Shown: one piece after another, positions 1 through 10,337 of the stretch
How positions within the stretch are numbered: position 1 is the stretch's first letter
How the letters are laid out: the number at the start of each line of letters is the position of its first letter
Assembly: GCA_949316235.1 (NCBI GenBank)
Contig: OX438751.1
Location: 1,408,413-1,472,412, forward strand
DNA: 64,000 bases
Source of the DNA: Oegoconia quadripuncta
Taxonomy: Eukaryota; Arthropoda; Insecta; Lepidoptera; Autostichidae
Direction: 5' to 3'
Translations under genes and position numbers: made by a program
Notes under the pieces: generated by a model
Seen by the model: only the letters and a program-made list of their open reading frames with translations
Told to the model about the DNA's origin: nothing
Databases searched by the model: none

Positions 1-114
1 TAATGTTATCCGATAATACACACAAAGTTAAAAAAAATCAAAAATGTTTGTACGGAGAAAACAGTCATAATGAAATTCTTCATACAAAACGCCACTTTCA
101 TAGGTAAGGACCGA
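1..114 (+). mobile_element. TIR-K right end, cut by window start
   Basis: Matches the right part of the TIR-K copy at 20854-21271, ending in the TIR motif CATAGGTAAGGACC. The left part lies outside the window. It is non-coding and about 35 bases of the inner consensus are missing near 30. Confidence 0.75.
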
Positions 115-847
115 GTACTAACAACTAGTATAATTAGCTACACATTGCTTCGTGATGTGCGAGAGTGTATGTATGTGGTGATTAAATATGGATGATGATG
201 TGTGATTGATGATGATAGTTCATAATCAGTTTCAATCATGAACCAATATGTAAAATTGTTGACCAATCATCACGACCAGAAAACCCGGACACCGTCTGGC
301 ATTATCCCCTGGTTTTGCTCAATGGACCGAGTGAGGGGTCACGGAATATTTAGTACTCGCAACGTACACCCAGTCCCGACTAGAGGGAGACGGGACGTCG
401 GGACCGATATAGAACAGAACATCTCTAATGTGACACATCTCACCAATTCACGACAATCACACTAAGCTTTATGTAAAAACAATAGAGTACTATTTCGAGT
501 GGGTGAGTAGGGTAAGATAGGATGGTTGGCGGATGAGAGCCGACGCTGATTCACCGGTCACTTACCCTCGCGAAGTCAGAAAATAAAACTGATAATTGTA
601 CTATTTACGTTAGATAAGTTTTTAATGTGGTTTGCAATTTTGTTGCGCTCTGAATGCCTGCTCTTAGTCATTGCACGCTTTTTTGTGCCCAATATGGGTG
701 GGTATGACCTAATGTAATAGTCCAGTAAGGATACACTTTTAACTTCCTATAATCTTAAAGGCTGTGATTTTTTGGATATAGATTAAGTATGTCAGTGATA
801 GATTGAAAAAAATTCGTAACAAATCGGTAACTTGCTTTAGATATAAC
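115..847. other. no recognised feature
   Basis: No ORF with protein-like composition, no tRNA box and no repeat shared with the rest of the window was seen. A short GATGAT-rich patch occurs near 190-220. Confidence 0.4.
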
Positions 848-2403
848 ATAGGTACCGTAAAACTAGGCAACTTTACCAAACCTGTGGCAAAATTACCATA
901 TCATAGGTATTTGATTTAAAGACAGTTACTGAGAAAACTTGTGCATATACAAGCTTTATTTTAATGGTAGGATAATTTGAACTGATTTTGGCAACATTTC
1001 GCAATAATTATCAACTGGCGACACTTAACGTTATGTCAATATGGCAGCCCAAACTGGACAGGTGTGAGGACGTAAAAAATATTTATGGATAAATTGTGGT
1101 TGCAGCGTTGTCCCAACTTATGACAGGTAAGCTATTTTAACATATTATGTGTAAAATATAGTCAGGATTACAGTGATAATAGTAGTAACTGCTATTATCT
1201 ATTTTTATTCAAATTATTTCCGTGGGTAATGTTACTTGGATTTAGGTAAAGTTGCCAGTGACTACTTTGTGGTAAGTTTACCTGTGGTTAGGGTTGCCAT
1301 CAAGCTAAACTTGGAAAATTAGGTACCTATGTAGGTACTTATCTACCTACATCTCGTTTGAGTGTAAATATGTAGGTGCATAGGTTTTCTTTTTGTGTTT
1401 ATTTTGAGGATATTACAATCGGGATAAGAAGTTAGTTGTTTAAAAATACTTACTTATCTATCTATTATTACTTGACTGCGCCAGAAAGAGGGTAATGTTT
1501 TTCAAGAGTGTATATGTAAACTTATGTCTTAAGGTGGTACGATTTCCATACAAAAAAATAATTCACTTTGGTCGAGAAACATTCGAAAGTGTGAATATTT
1601 ACTGCTTGTATTATGATTTATACTGATGACAAATGTACCCAAAATTGCGCGAATTTGGTTTCTAAACGTTAATAATGTAAAATAAACCAATGAAAAATAA
1701 AAATTATAAAATCTCGTAACAACGCCATCTAATTCCTAATAGTTTTAAGTTTAAAGTAACACTTGTTGCAATTTTAAAGATTTATTACGTGTTTTTGTTA
1801 CTATTCTATTTCATAGTTCTTTAATTAGATAGGTACCTAGGTACTAAAATAACCTTACCTTATATTTTGAGAGAATTGTGATATTGACAATTAATAAGGA
1901 CCTAATTTAGGTACCTATTTCTTTTTTTTGTAAGCAAAACTTTCTTTAATATAAATATGATAAAAAAATAAACTGTCTTTCATTTTTTTGACAACCCTAA
2001 GCCAAAAATATTTTTGTATGAAAATTGCAATAATTCCTTGGCAACTTTACCTACAGTCAGTATTGCCATTTTATTAAATGGTTTCCTCCGCATTTTTCTT
2101 ATTTTATAAAAAAAGGCCCCATAATCTACACCAACTTTACCAGAATTTGCATTACAATGCAGTTTAACATGAAAAAAATCGCGTAGGTAATCTTGCCAAA
2201 TTTGAGTTATCTTTACCCATGACCTATATCACTCTGTAGGATTGTTATTATAAAGTTTTATTGAAGAATAAATTAATGATATGATAGCCAAATGTCTAAT
2301 AAAGCATATAAAAAAAATACAGTTCTGTATGTCCCAAAACAAAAAAAATACATTGATTTTTGACGAAAAATATGGTAAAGTTGCCTAGTTTTACGGTACC
2401 TAT
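848..2403. mobile_element. 1.56-kb element with perfect 31-bp TIRs
   Basis: Bases 848-878 and 2373-2403 are exact inverted copies (31 bp) beginning ATAGGTACCGTAAAACTAGG. The motif GGCAACTTTACC recurs perfectly at about 866-877, 1245-1256 (inverted), 2039-2050 and 2374-2385 (inverted), with degenerate forms near 886, 1271, 2131 and 2190. No transposase-like ORF is visible, so it is probably a non-autonomous DNA transposon. A target-site duplication is not obvious, and the superfamily cannot be assigned by eye. Confidence 0.8.
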
Positions 2404-2445
2404 TTAGTAATAAAACATAGACTATTAAATTAAAATTATAACTGT

Positions 2446-2727
2446 GAATTGATTGCGTCAGAGAATATACTAAAGAACTTTAGTATTGCGAATGGATCTG
2501 TTGATTGTTCTGAACTATTGTCTAGAATATCTTTACGTACAAATCAATTACAACTTAGAAAACGCCCTGTTCTTAATATACCATCTTCAAGAACCAATTA
2601 TAGCCAGAATTCATTTCTTATACGCGCTTGCAAAACTTTTAACAGTTTACCACCGGAAACTGACCTATTCTGCACTAGCATCGCGTCGATTAGGCGTGCC
2701 AGTGTCAAAGATTTCATACATGGGTAG
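2446..2727 (+). pseudogene. LINE reverse transcriptase C-terminus (truncated)
   Basis: The frame encodes a C-terminal tail of the type seen after the RT domain of non-LTR elements: hydrophobic helices, then IPSSRTNYSQNSFLIRACKTFN, a local form of the common 'P..RT.Y..NS...R....FN.L' pattern. About 90 codons remain and all catalytic RT motifs are missing. It is a 5'-truncated insertion starting within about 50 bp of the 1.56-kb TIR element. The clade is uncertain. Confidence 0.6.
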
Positions 2728-3003
2728 GAGCGTGTCACTTCACGAGATCGAACTTTGCGTACCAATTTTTTTCTTTTCGTTTCTTTTCTGTTCTTACCCC
2801 TTTTCATGTAAAATTTCGCTTACATTATGTAGTTGTAATACCTACTTATATTGACCTAATATTGCTTTGTGCTACTCTTCATTTTTATATATCGGCGGAG
2901 ATTTTTTATAAGCATTGTTTTTACTGATAGGTTTTTGATCTATAGTTTATATAAGCCTGTAAATCTTCCAATAAGTAAATAAATAAATAAATAAAATAAA
3001 TAA
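2728..3003 (+). repeat. LINE 3' UTR with (AAAT)n tail
   Basis: Follows the LINE C-terminal frame and ends in AAATAAATAAATAAATAAAA at about 2970-3003, a short tandem tail as in several non-LTR clades. Confidence 0.55.
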
Positions 3004-3090
3004 ACTCTTGTATCTATATTCAACAAAATCGATCAATAACTTCTTTATATTTATGAAAAATTTTTTTTTTAGAAAGTTTAACGTAGCCAT

Positions 3091-3210
3091 AAGATAAGAT
3101 AGCCAGTCCCCCAAATGTGTTGGGGTTTCCGGGTCAGTACGCTTCCATCTTCGACCCCATCTTCACTTAACATCAGGTGTGACCAACCAACCCGTTGTGC
3201 ATAAAAAAAA
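3091..3210 (+). mobile_element. SINE-C, 5'-truncated
   Basis: Carries the 3' part of SINE-C (AGTCCCCCAAATGTGTTGGG, then the TTCGACC...CATCAGGTG hairpin region and GTTGTGCATAAAAAAAA tail). The segment between the hairpin and the tail is shortened. Confidence 0.85.
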
Positions 3211-3841
3211 CTAACAGTCGGTTTTTTTTTTCGAATTCGGCTATTGTTCCTAGAGAAAGTTGTTCGTAATCACGAATGGAGTCACCAGTTAACAGGAATT
3301 ACACGAATTAAATTTCACCCTGTATAAAGGAGAATTATCGCAATGGTACCGTCGTCGCGTGCGTGCGTCAACTATGCGTCGTGTAGTCGAAGAAACTTTG
3401 CTATCGTGAATTGTTGGTGTTAGATCAATCCTTTCGTCTGAATTGACTTAGGTAAACGTACCTACTTACTTTATACACGCACTATGCAATTGTTTAAAAA
3501 TGTCAATTGCAAATTTTCAAGACATGGTTACTATGCACGTGCTGTAATAATTATTGAAAACCTGAAGATAAAGGCTCACATACAGCATCAACCTAGCGTG
3601 TCCAGCAGAGAGCGGACCGTGGCTGTTGTCCTCTACTAAGGAACGGAGGTGAGTGGTGCTTTTGCCTATTTTCATTCAGTGCGTAAGGTTTGATAGTAGA
3701 GCATATCACAATCGTATTGTGATAGCTTTTTGCTGTACCTGAAGGCTGAATACTATAATCATCTATCGTTTAACACAGTCCACTTCTTGTTATACATTAT
3801 CTTCCCTCTCCGCGACTCCGCCCCCCTTTACTAGCGAAACG
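3211..3841. other. unique stretch with a splice-donor-like site
   Basis: No repeat of this window matches here. CpG-bearing sequence at 3340-3400 and CTAAGGAACGGAG/GTGAGT at 3636-3654 resemble a promoter-proximal exon end, but no coding frame supports it. Confidence 0.2.
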
Positions 3842-4174
3842 TTTTTTTTTATGCACGACGGTTTCGTACTTGACCTCAATCACACCCGATGTTAAGTGAA
3901 GATGAGGTCGAAGGTGGAAGCGTACTGACCCGGAAACCCCAATACATTTGGGGGACTGGCTATCTTATCTCTGACAACCGGAACACAACAATGTCATTAA
4001 CATTGCTGCTCGGCGGCAGATTTAGATAAGATGGTGGTAGCTAGCCAGGCGGACATTTAAAATGCCCTACCACCAACCAAACCGAGTACTTAAACATGTA
4101 CCCCGCTGGGGATCGAACCCGCGACCTCCGAATCGTAAACCCAATGTTGTTTGCATTGAGCCACGGAGGTGGTT
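3842..4174 (-). mobile_element. SINE-C, near full length
   Basis: Reverse-orientation copy. The T run at 3842-3850 is its A tail, and the tRNA-like head sits at about 4090-4174, with B-box GGTTCGATCCC read on the minus strand near 4110-4121. Body motifs such as TTTGGGGGACTGGC match the other copies. Confidence 0.9.
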
Positions 4175-4617
4175 TTTCGCCACAGTTGGGTTACGCGAGT
4201 ACCCTAATTTCTACATTACTTATAAATTACCACGATTAGATCTCACCGGCCCTGGGTAAATATCCGGTGCATTATGATCTACCGGGAGCTAGTTAGCACT
4301 ACCCATTGTCCGACCGTCCATAACAAGTACCTCGAGACGAACCCGCTTCGAAGAGAGGCTTGGCTATCTATACTGGGTAATCTCACATGACAATAAGCCA
4401 CTTCCTTCTTTTAAGTAAGCAAGATTATGTTTTTTAAATCAATTTTGTGTTGCTTCTCCTGGAATGGGACACTCCTGAGGCTCTACCGCCTAACTGAAAG
4501 CCATAGCGATAGCCATAGCAATGCACTGTCTGCCTTGGTCATTGTGTTACAATATGTCAAGGACGGATAGTGCATTGACGTCATAAACGATAGCAATTCC
4601 CAAAGCAAAAAAAGCTT
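4175..4617. other. no recognised feature
   Basis: Nothing identifiable. Open frames here are short and without repeat or protein signatures. Confidence 0.35.
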
Positions 4618-5010
4618 GCCGCTTTAGATTCAGTGGAACGCAGAGCCAAGCGATTGATAGGCAACAAAGAGTTGGTAGATTCCCATCTACACAGCCTTGA
4701 ACACCGACGGAAAGTCGCATGCCTTTCAATCTTCTATCGGATATATTTCGGAGAGTGTGCTGAAGTACTGCATGAGTTGATCCCGCCATCCCCGTTCTTA
4801 CATCGAAATTCAAGACGTACCGCAGGATATCACCCGCACTTAGTTGACGTGCCATTTATAAGGACCAAGCGTTTTAGGTCTTCGTTTCTCATGCGCACGG
4901 CTAAGGAGTGGAACGCATTACCTCCGTCTGTGTTTCCAATCGCATATAACCCGCAGCTCTTTAAAGTCAGGTTAAATAGGCATCTTCTGGGAAAGCTCGT
5001 TCCATCGTAG
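4618..5010 (+). pseudogene. Jockey-L reverse transcriptase C-terminus
   Basis: Encodes the Jockey-clade tail: ALDSVERRAKRLIGN, LEHRRKVACLSIFYRIYFGE, LIPPSPF, RTKRFRSSFLMRTAKEWNAL and a final NRHLLGKL. The same arrangement is seen in Jockey-D at 57972-58552, so this is the last ~130 codons of ORF2 of a 5'-truncated LINE. No frameshift is seen in what remains. It would have contributed to target-primed reverse transcription, but all catalytic residues are missing. The first in-frame codon is a truncation point, not a start. Confidence 0.85.
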
Positions 5011-5059
5011 ACCTTATCTCGACATTAGTCCAGATTAAGGTCAAGAGCGATCCCATTCT

Positions 5060-5090
<31 letters not shown>
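5011..5090 (+). repeat. Jockey-L 3' UTR and 27-bp poly-A
   Basis: A short 3' UTR ends CTAATT followed by an uninterrupted A run at 5064-5090. The long pure run suggests a fairly recent insertion. Confidence 0.85.
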
Positions 5091-5094
<4 letters not shown>

Positions 5095-5225
5095 GTTAGG
5101 CGGTCTGACAGCAGGTTATTGGAGAATTGGATATCAATTGCAACGCGGTTAGGGTATTCATACGAGTGGCCTACAGGGGCGACTAATATTCTCATTTAAT
5201 AGCAAATTTTATCATTCTACCTACT

Positions 5226-5588
5226 GCTGCAGATATTCAAACAATATTTGTTCTACAAAAAAGAGCAATCAGAGCAATATATAATTTAAGCTGCCGTGAT
5301 TCTCTAAGAGATCTGTTTAAAGAAATAAGTATTTTAACTGTTGCATCCCAATATATATATGACAGTATAATGTATGTACGCAAAAATATATGCCTATTTC
5401 GTAAACATTCTGATAATCATAATTTGAATACTAGAAACAAAAATAAAATTGAAATTCCACAATTTAGACTTAGCAAGGTTAGCACATCCTTTGTGGGACA
5501 CAGCATACGCTTTTACAATAAAATACCAGAACATGTATTGAGTTTAACAGAGCAGAAATTTAAACGCTACATTAAAGAAACTCTATTA
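5226..5588 (+). pseudogene. CR1-C ORF2 C-terminus, part 1 (host of nested insertion)
   Basis: Open without breaks from ADIQTIFVLQKRAIRAIY to RYIKETLL, aligning by eye with residues about 796-915 of the CR1-A ORF2 at 26381-29287. The protein differs enough from CR1-A to be a separate subfamily. It is interrupted at 5589 by a CR1-A copy, and its frame resumes at about 6078 as CKKGYYRIDDY. Upstream RT and endonuclease parts are absent (5' truncation). Confidence 0.8.
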
Positions 5589-6077
5589 CCTTATTCGCTA
5601 AACAGAACCTCCTCCTTTTTTGAAGTCGTTTAAAAATAGTGATAGGCACAATGTTAATACAAGGAATAAGAACCAGTTATCTATTTATGTTAGCCGACTT
5701 CACAAAGTTAGTAAATCCTTCAAAGGGCAATGTATACGCTTTTATAATAAGGTTCCAGTAGACATTCAAAATATGCCTTTAAATAAATTTAAAGCAATCA
5801 TAAAACAGAAATTATTAACAAAAGGCTATTATAAAATCACTGACTATTTGAATGATAAGCAAGCATGGACATAGCTGTCTATTCATATAATTATCAAATC
5901 GCAACCTATAATCTGTTTAAAAGAGCAACCCTAGAGTTTCTTGCTCGTTCTTCTCTGGGGAGTCAGCTTTGTGAATGAGCAGTAAATTTAAACTATAATG
6001 TAATATTAATATTAATAGTGACGTTTTCAAGTGATAATTTTATCCTATGAAATAAAAATATTTTGATTTTGATTTTG
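5589..6077 (+). mobile_element. CR1-A 3' end nested in CR1-C
   Basis: Bases 5635-6077 are nearly identical to the 3' end of the full-length CR1-A copy, including the last ~80 codons of ORF2 (ending KQAWT), the 3' UTR and a GATTTT tail at 6058-6077. The 5' junction is complex: CCTTATTCGCTAAA of CR1-A is followed by about 30 foreign bases (5603-5631) before CR1-A resumes. Near identity to the intact copy argues for recent activity. Confidence 0.85.
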
Positions 6078-6370
6078 TGTAAGAAGGGTTATTACAGGAT
6101 AGATGATTATGCGATAAGGAGGTCTGGTGTTAGCTGGTTGTTAATTGCTATTGTTTTGTAATATGTTATATAAAATGTAATATTATTGTAAAGATGGAAA
6201 CTACTTGAAAAGATGTGTTGTTGCGGAGTTTCTTGTCGCTTCTTCTCCCTAACCATAACACCTTGCGAAGCGATGTAGTTTAAAAAGAAAAATAACATGT
6301 TGACTTTCAATAAGTGATATTTTTGTGTCCTACATTGAATAAAATATTTTAGATTTTTTTTTATTTTACC
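6078..6370 (+). pseudogene. CR1-C part 2: ORF2 end, 3' UTR, tail
   Basis: TGTAAGAAGGGTTATTAC gives CKKGYY and continues the frame left open at 5588. One indel near 6110 then shifts the frame before DKEVWC and a stop. The 3' UTR keeps the CR1 motif GAGTTTCTTGTCGCTTCTTC and ends in a T/A-rich tail around 6345-6365. Confidence 0.65.
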
Positions 6371-6489
6371 CTGTGACAAAACGTTGTGCACGCCCTTGCC
6401 TGATAATAAGTCTCTTTAAAATATAAAAATAATAATTGATAGGGGTTCAGAAATGCCGAAGGAGTCGCGGTACATCTAACTAATGTTAA

Positions 6490-6583
6490 AAATGCGAAAG
6501 TTTGGATGTTTGTTTATTCCTCTATCACGGCGAAACCGATGAACGAATTTGGATGAAATCTGGTATATAGGTAGATCATAGGT
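6490..6583 (-). repeat. repeat-J fragment
   Basis: GAAAGTTTGGATGTTTGTTT and CGAATTTGGATGAAATCTGG are the reversed terminal motifs of repeat-J. The copy is cut at 6583 by the TIR element that follows. Confidence 0.7.
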
Positions 6584-7038
6584 ATCTGAAGGGCAATTCT
6601 CGTAATACTTCGTATTACAATTACAGTCAAAATTCAGTTCGGATCCAGTCTCGATCTCCTAAATGTCAAATACGACATTAAATATAAAGATTCGTAATGT
6701 AATTATATCGAAATGTGATCGAAAGTTGAACAAAGCTCTCACTATTAATTGTTCAGTATTGCCCAGCTGAAGTGATATAAGTAGTTTTTTGACAAATGTG
6801 AAAGAGAATAAATAGAAGGAAGCAAGCGCATATTTGTCGAACTGTAATTTTTTTTAATCTCGAACTTGATGTTAAAAGCTTTGTTCAACGTTCGATCACA
6901 TTTCGATATAATCACATTACAAACCTTTATATTGTAGTACGAGAATGACGTATTTGACATTTGGAGACCGAGACTAGATACAAACTGAATTTTGACTGTA
7001 ATTGTAATAAGAGATATTACGAGAATTGCCCTTCAGAT
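6584..7038. mobile_element. 455-bp TIR element with direct-repeat flanks
   Basis: Long imperfect inverted arms (about 6584-6740 and 6876-7038) begin ATCTGAAGGGCAATTCTCGT. Flanking direct repeats AGATCATAGGT lie at 6573-6583 and 7035-7045. If the TIR keeps its ATCT end, the duplication is the 7-bp CATAGGT. There is no transposase frame, so this is a MITE or foldback element. Confidence 0.85.
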
Positions 7039-7045
7039 CATAGGT

Positions 7046-7141
7046 AGGTGTTACAGTTGCAATTAAGTATTATTATTTAGATTCTATGTTTCAATGTACC
7101 ATTTGGATTAATAAATATATTTGATTTGATTTGATTTGATA
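7046..7141 (+). mobile_element. LINE 3' end with (GATTT)n tail
   Basis: A short segment ends AATAAATATATTTGATTTGA plus further units, a tail like those of the CR1 copies. The family is uncertain because no coding sequence remains. Confidence 0.4.
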
Positions 7142-8027
7142 ATGTTGTCAATCTGGATGGATGGTTACTATAATAATAACAATGCCGTGATCGAACACTG
7201 CTTCTTAAAATACAAGAGCAATCTTAGTTCAATTCTTAGTTATAGTCAAGAATAATTTCATCTTGATATATCAAGTACTGAGGCACATTTTTCATTTTCG
7301 CTGACTTTTGAGAGGCCACTTCGCAATTTTTTTTTATCGAATAAAAATACGTCATTCGTATTTTGGCTATAATAAATATACGAGGCCTATCGTATAGATT
7401 TTCATGTATTTTTTCCACAATCACAAATGCAGGCGTTTTCACTAATTTTTTTCTTTTGCAAAGGACATTTTATCAAGGGTAATTGTACTTAAGTGTATTT
7501 GTTATATACCTCCTAATTCGTTAATTCACTGCTTGTAACTTAGCCTAAGTTTGAGTCAATAAACTTTTATTTATTTATTTATTATTATACCCTAGATTGA
7601 AATGTAGGATATTTTTTAGCCTGATAAAGTTCTGCCACGCAGGTAAAGCCGGGAGCGGAAAGCTAGTACATAAATAAAATACAGTCGAATTGTAAGCTCC
7701 CCCTTTTGGAAACTCTGTTAAAAATAGATGCAAGAAGTTCGACAGACAGTAAGACGGATCTGAATCTAATCCGAGCACTTGGTGACAGTGAATCACTGTG
7801 CCCCGATTCTCAAAGCGTACGATATATTATAAATAGCCGCCTGAGAAACAATAGCGGATGAAAATTGTCGCAATGACACGGAATGGTCTCGAGTGAGGCA
7901 CGAATTGATTAGGTTACATTGACCGGGCGCATTTTGGTTGATTCTTTAGCAAACTTGACGTAATTGGGGATACGTCTTTTATAAATTATTTAAAAATTTA
8001 GATAAACCCCGAAATGTGTTTCTTTTT
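7142..8027. other. mostly unrecognised; AATAAA plus TTTA tail and repeat-J trace
   Basis: GAGTCAATAAACTTTTATTT at 7552-7571 followed by TTTA units resembles a LINE 3' end. A decayed reverse repeat-J piece (GCCACGCAGGTAAAGCCGGG) lies at 7590-7668. Nothing else was identified. Confidence 0.4.
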
Positions 8028-8157
8028 ATGATTAACTGGATACGCGTTTGACCAAATTCTCACCTGATGGAAAGTGACGATGTGGTCGAAGATGAAGCAC
8101 GCGATCCCAAGTAAAAGCTTCAATCTGCTCTTGAAGAATCCAACGTTGTAGGAATAA
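8028..8157 (-). mobile_element. Jockey-D 3' end
   Basis: Reverse copy of the Jockey-D 3' UTR: TTTGACCA, CTCACCTGATGGAAAGTGAC and GATGAAGCACGCGATC match the longer copy at 57930-58552. The poly-A tail is short and decayed. Confidence 0.8.
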
Positions 8158-8162
8158 CTTAA

Positions 8163-8306
8163 TCACGGATTTTAAAATTTGTTTATCCCGTGGGAACTAC
8201 TTACTTTATCGGGATAAAACAATCCTATGTTTTAATCCAGGGTGTGTTCTACCTATGTACTAAATTTCATCCAAATCCGTTCATTCGCTTCGCCGTGATA
8301 GAGCAA
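8163..8306 (+). repeat. repeat-J, left part
   Basis: Contains TTTGTTTATCCCGTGGGAAC, GGGATAAAAC and CCAAATCCGTTCATTCGC. Interrupted by a CR1-B 3' end and resumes at 8556. Confidence 0.8.
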
Positions 8307-8555
8307 AGTCAAAAATGCTTTATTTTGTAGGTACACGGGATACACATTTTACATTTTTTAAGCTACTGCTTCTTCAAAAGGCAATTTTCCCCTGAGAAGA
8401 ACAAGCCAGAAAGTCGAGGGGTTGCTCTTTTTAAAACAGGTTTTTATGTTACAAAAAGTCACAATAATATTTCATTATTACTTAATTGTGAAATAGCCTG
8501 GCATGCGAACGAGCTGGTTATGTCCGTGGATGTTGCGTCCATGATCCATGAATGT
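8307..8555 (-). mobile_element. CR1-B 3' end inserted in repeat-J
   Basis: Minus-strand reading gives the CR1-B 3' UTR (AAATAGCCTGGCATGCGAAC reversed, GAGCAACCCC and the CTACAAAATAAAGCA motif). It matches 62100-62335. Confidence 0.8.
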
Positions 8556-8605
8556 CACCAAACAAACATCCAAACTTTCACATTAATATTAGTTAGATTA
8601 GCTAG
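8556..8605 (+). repeat. repeat-J, right part
   Basis: AACAAACATCCAAACTTTCA then ATATTAGTTAGAT is the usual repeat-J end. Confidence 0.75.
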
Positions 8606-8670
8606 ATTTGCTCGGCTTAATCCCTGGAGAATTTGACCTTAAATAATACCTATCTTGACTCTTTAATGCT

Positions 8671-8737
8671 TTTAGAATCGAACCCGCGACCTCCAAGTAA
8701 ACTTTGTTGTTTATTGACCCACGGAGATGGGTTGTCA
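8671..8737 (-). mobile_element. SINE-C tRNA-like head fragment
   Basis: GAATCGAACCCGCGACCTCC followed by decayed head sequence and GACCCACGGAGATGGGTTG matches the reversed head of SINE-C. No body is present. Confidence 0.6.
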
Positions 8738-9014
8738 CAAAATGGTCACCAAAACGTCTAAGCACAAGGCAATCTCACATCCGAGGCCCGCAGCGCAAGT
8801 AAGTACCACCGAGGAGTGAACCGGTTCTGGACCAATTATCCCTCCCCTTCCAGCTAATTGGTCTACCGACAGTAGTTCTTACGATCCAAGTATTGTGGTA
8901 TTTTGGAACGTGCTTGTTTGGAAAACAATGGAATTAAATGGCTTGTATTAAATCTTTACCTCTTTAGTACATACGTATAGAAGTTGGAATTTATCTTCAA
9001 CAAAATTGGAATTC
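8738..9014. other. no recognised feature
   Basis: No repeat or ORF signature was seen. Confidence 0.35.
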
Positions 9015-9178
9015 ACAAAGTCAGATCAAATCAAAAATGCTTTATTTTGTAGGTACACAGGGTACAATAAAATTAAAATAGTCAGATTTTACAATTTTCA
9101 GCTGCTGCTTGTTCAAAAGGCAATTTTTCCCTGAGAAGTACAAGCAAGAAACTCGAGGGGTTGCTCTTTAAAAAAAAG
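9015..9178 (-). mobile_element. CR1-B 3' end, outer part
   Basis: AAATGCTTTATTTTGTAGGT and the GAGGGGTTGCTCTTT motif match the reversed CR1-B 3' UTR. Split by SINE-C and continued at 9374. Confidence 0.8.
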
Positions 9179-9373
9179 TTTTTTTTTTTTTATGCATAAC
9201 GGGTTGGTACTTGACCTCAATCACACCTGATGTTAAGTGAAGATGAGGTCGAAGATGGAAGCGTACTGACCCGGAAACCCCAACACATTTGGGGGACTGG
9301 CTATCTTATCTCTGACAACCGGAACACGACAATGCTATTAACATTGCTGCTTGGCGGCAGATTTAGATAAGAT
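9179..9373 (-). mobile_element. SINE-C inserted into CR1-B
   Basis: T run, GCATAACGGGTTGGTACTTG and the body to AGATTTAGATAAGAT. The tRNA-like head is missing (5' truncated). It lies inside the CR1-B 3' UTR, so it is younger than that copy. Confidence 0.9.
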
Positions 9374-9485
9374 AAGATTTATATTACAAAATTATTAACT
9401 ATTATTTTATATTATAATATTTCATTATTAATTGTGAAATAGCCTGGTTATGCGAACGGGCTGGTTATGTCCATGAAAGTTGATG
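9374..9485 (-). mobile_element. CR1-B 3' end, inner part
   Basis: Resumes after SINE-C with AATTGTGAAATAGCCTGG and GAACGGGCTGG, the reversed region just after the CR1-B ORF2 stop. Confidence 0.7.
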
Positions 9486-9517
9486 AACAATCGAAAATGA
9501 ATAATACTTCTTCGTCT

Positions 9518-9676
9518 TCTTCTTGGCGAGCGCAAACCATCCCTTATTAAAACTGTCAAGCTCGTCTCTCCACCGTTTTCGCGGTCTGCCACGTGTGCGT
9601 CTGGCTGTTGTAGGAGTCCACAACTCGCACGGCATGCGGCCCACGTGACCCGCTCAGTCCCACTTCAACGTTGCCG
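9518..9676 (-). pseudogene. RTE-like ORF2 C-terminal fragment
   Basis: Minus frame reads LKWDxAGHVGRMP, a basic stretch RRTRGRPRKRWRDELDSF, then NKGWFALAKK. Pattern 'GRP.KRW.D' after 'W.GH..R' is typical of lepidopteran RTE-like LINEs. One TGA replaces the tryptophan codon before AGH. About 52 codons remain. Confidence 0.7.
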
Positions 9677-9939
9677 CTTTTTTCGTTACGTCAGAGAAAA
9701 AATAAAATATATATACCTAATAATAATAATATCCAGTTAATCATGAAAAAAAACCTCGTCCTACAATTACGTGTCGAAAATTAAGTTGCTTGTTAATTGA
9801 AAATTGCGAATAACTAAAAACTTTGTCAACATATTCTTATTAAGAACATGTTGACACAATGTAATTTTTCTTTCATATTATGCTGCTGCTGCTGCCTGCT
9901 GTGATTTTTTCAAATTTTTCAATCACATGGTTGAAAGCC
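9677..9939. other. no recognised feature
   Basis: AT-rich. A short GCTGCTGCTGCC run occurs at about 9881-9896. Confidence 0.35.
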
Positions 9940-10216
9940 GTTGTTATCTTCTGTTTTATAATGCCACGGAGATATATCTTGTGTACCAGTGGCGTGCTCA
10001 GCGTTTTGTCAAAATTTGCTATTAAATGAGAAAAATACAACTACCAAAATAATAACTTCACTTACAGCAATCCTCGCAACTGTTTAGAATATTGTCTGGT
10101 CACATCAGTATGAATCAGCTATTTTGGCAATGCATTTTAAGGAAAGCTTACAATTTGCTAAGGCTCCCCTAGCAAAACCTAAACCCTATGTTTACGGAAG
10201 CGAGTAAAATGTCGCT
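9940..10216 (+). repeat. repeat-G copy 1
   Basis: Near-duplicate of 17648-17905: AGTGGCGTGCTCAGCGTTTT, AATGAGAAAAATACAACTAC and CTAAGGCTCCCCTAGCA. No ORF is shared, so a non-coding dispersed repeat is likely. Confidence 0.8.
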
Positions 10217-10337
10217 GTTTTTTTTATGCCTAACGGGTTCGTGACCTCTGTTTATGTATCTCTCTCTTCTATTTAAGAGCTGTGCTCTTGTCGGTGGAGT
10301 CCTTTCCACACTTCTCTACATTCCGCCTTTTCTTTGA

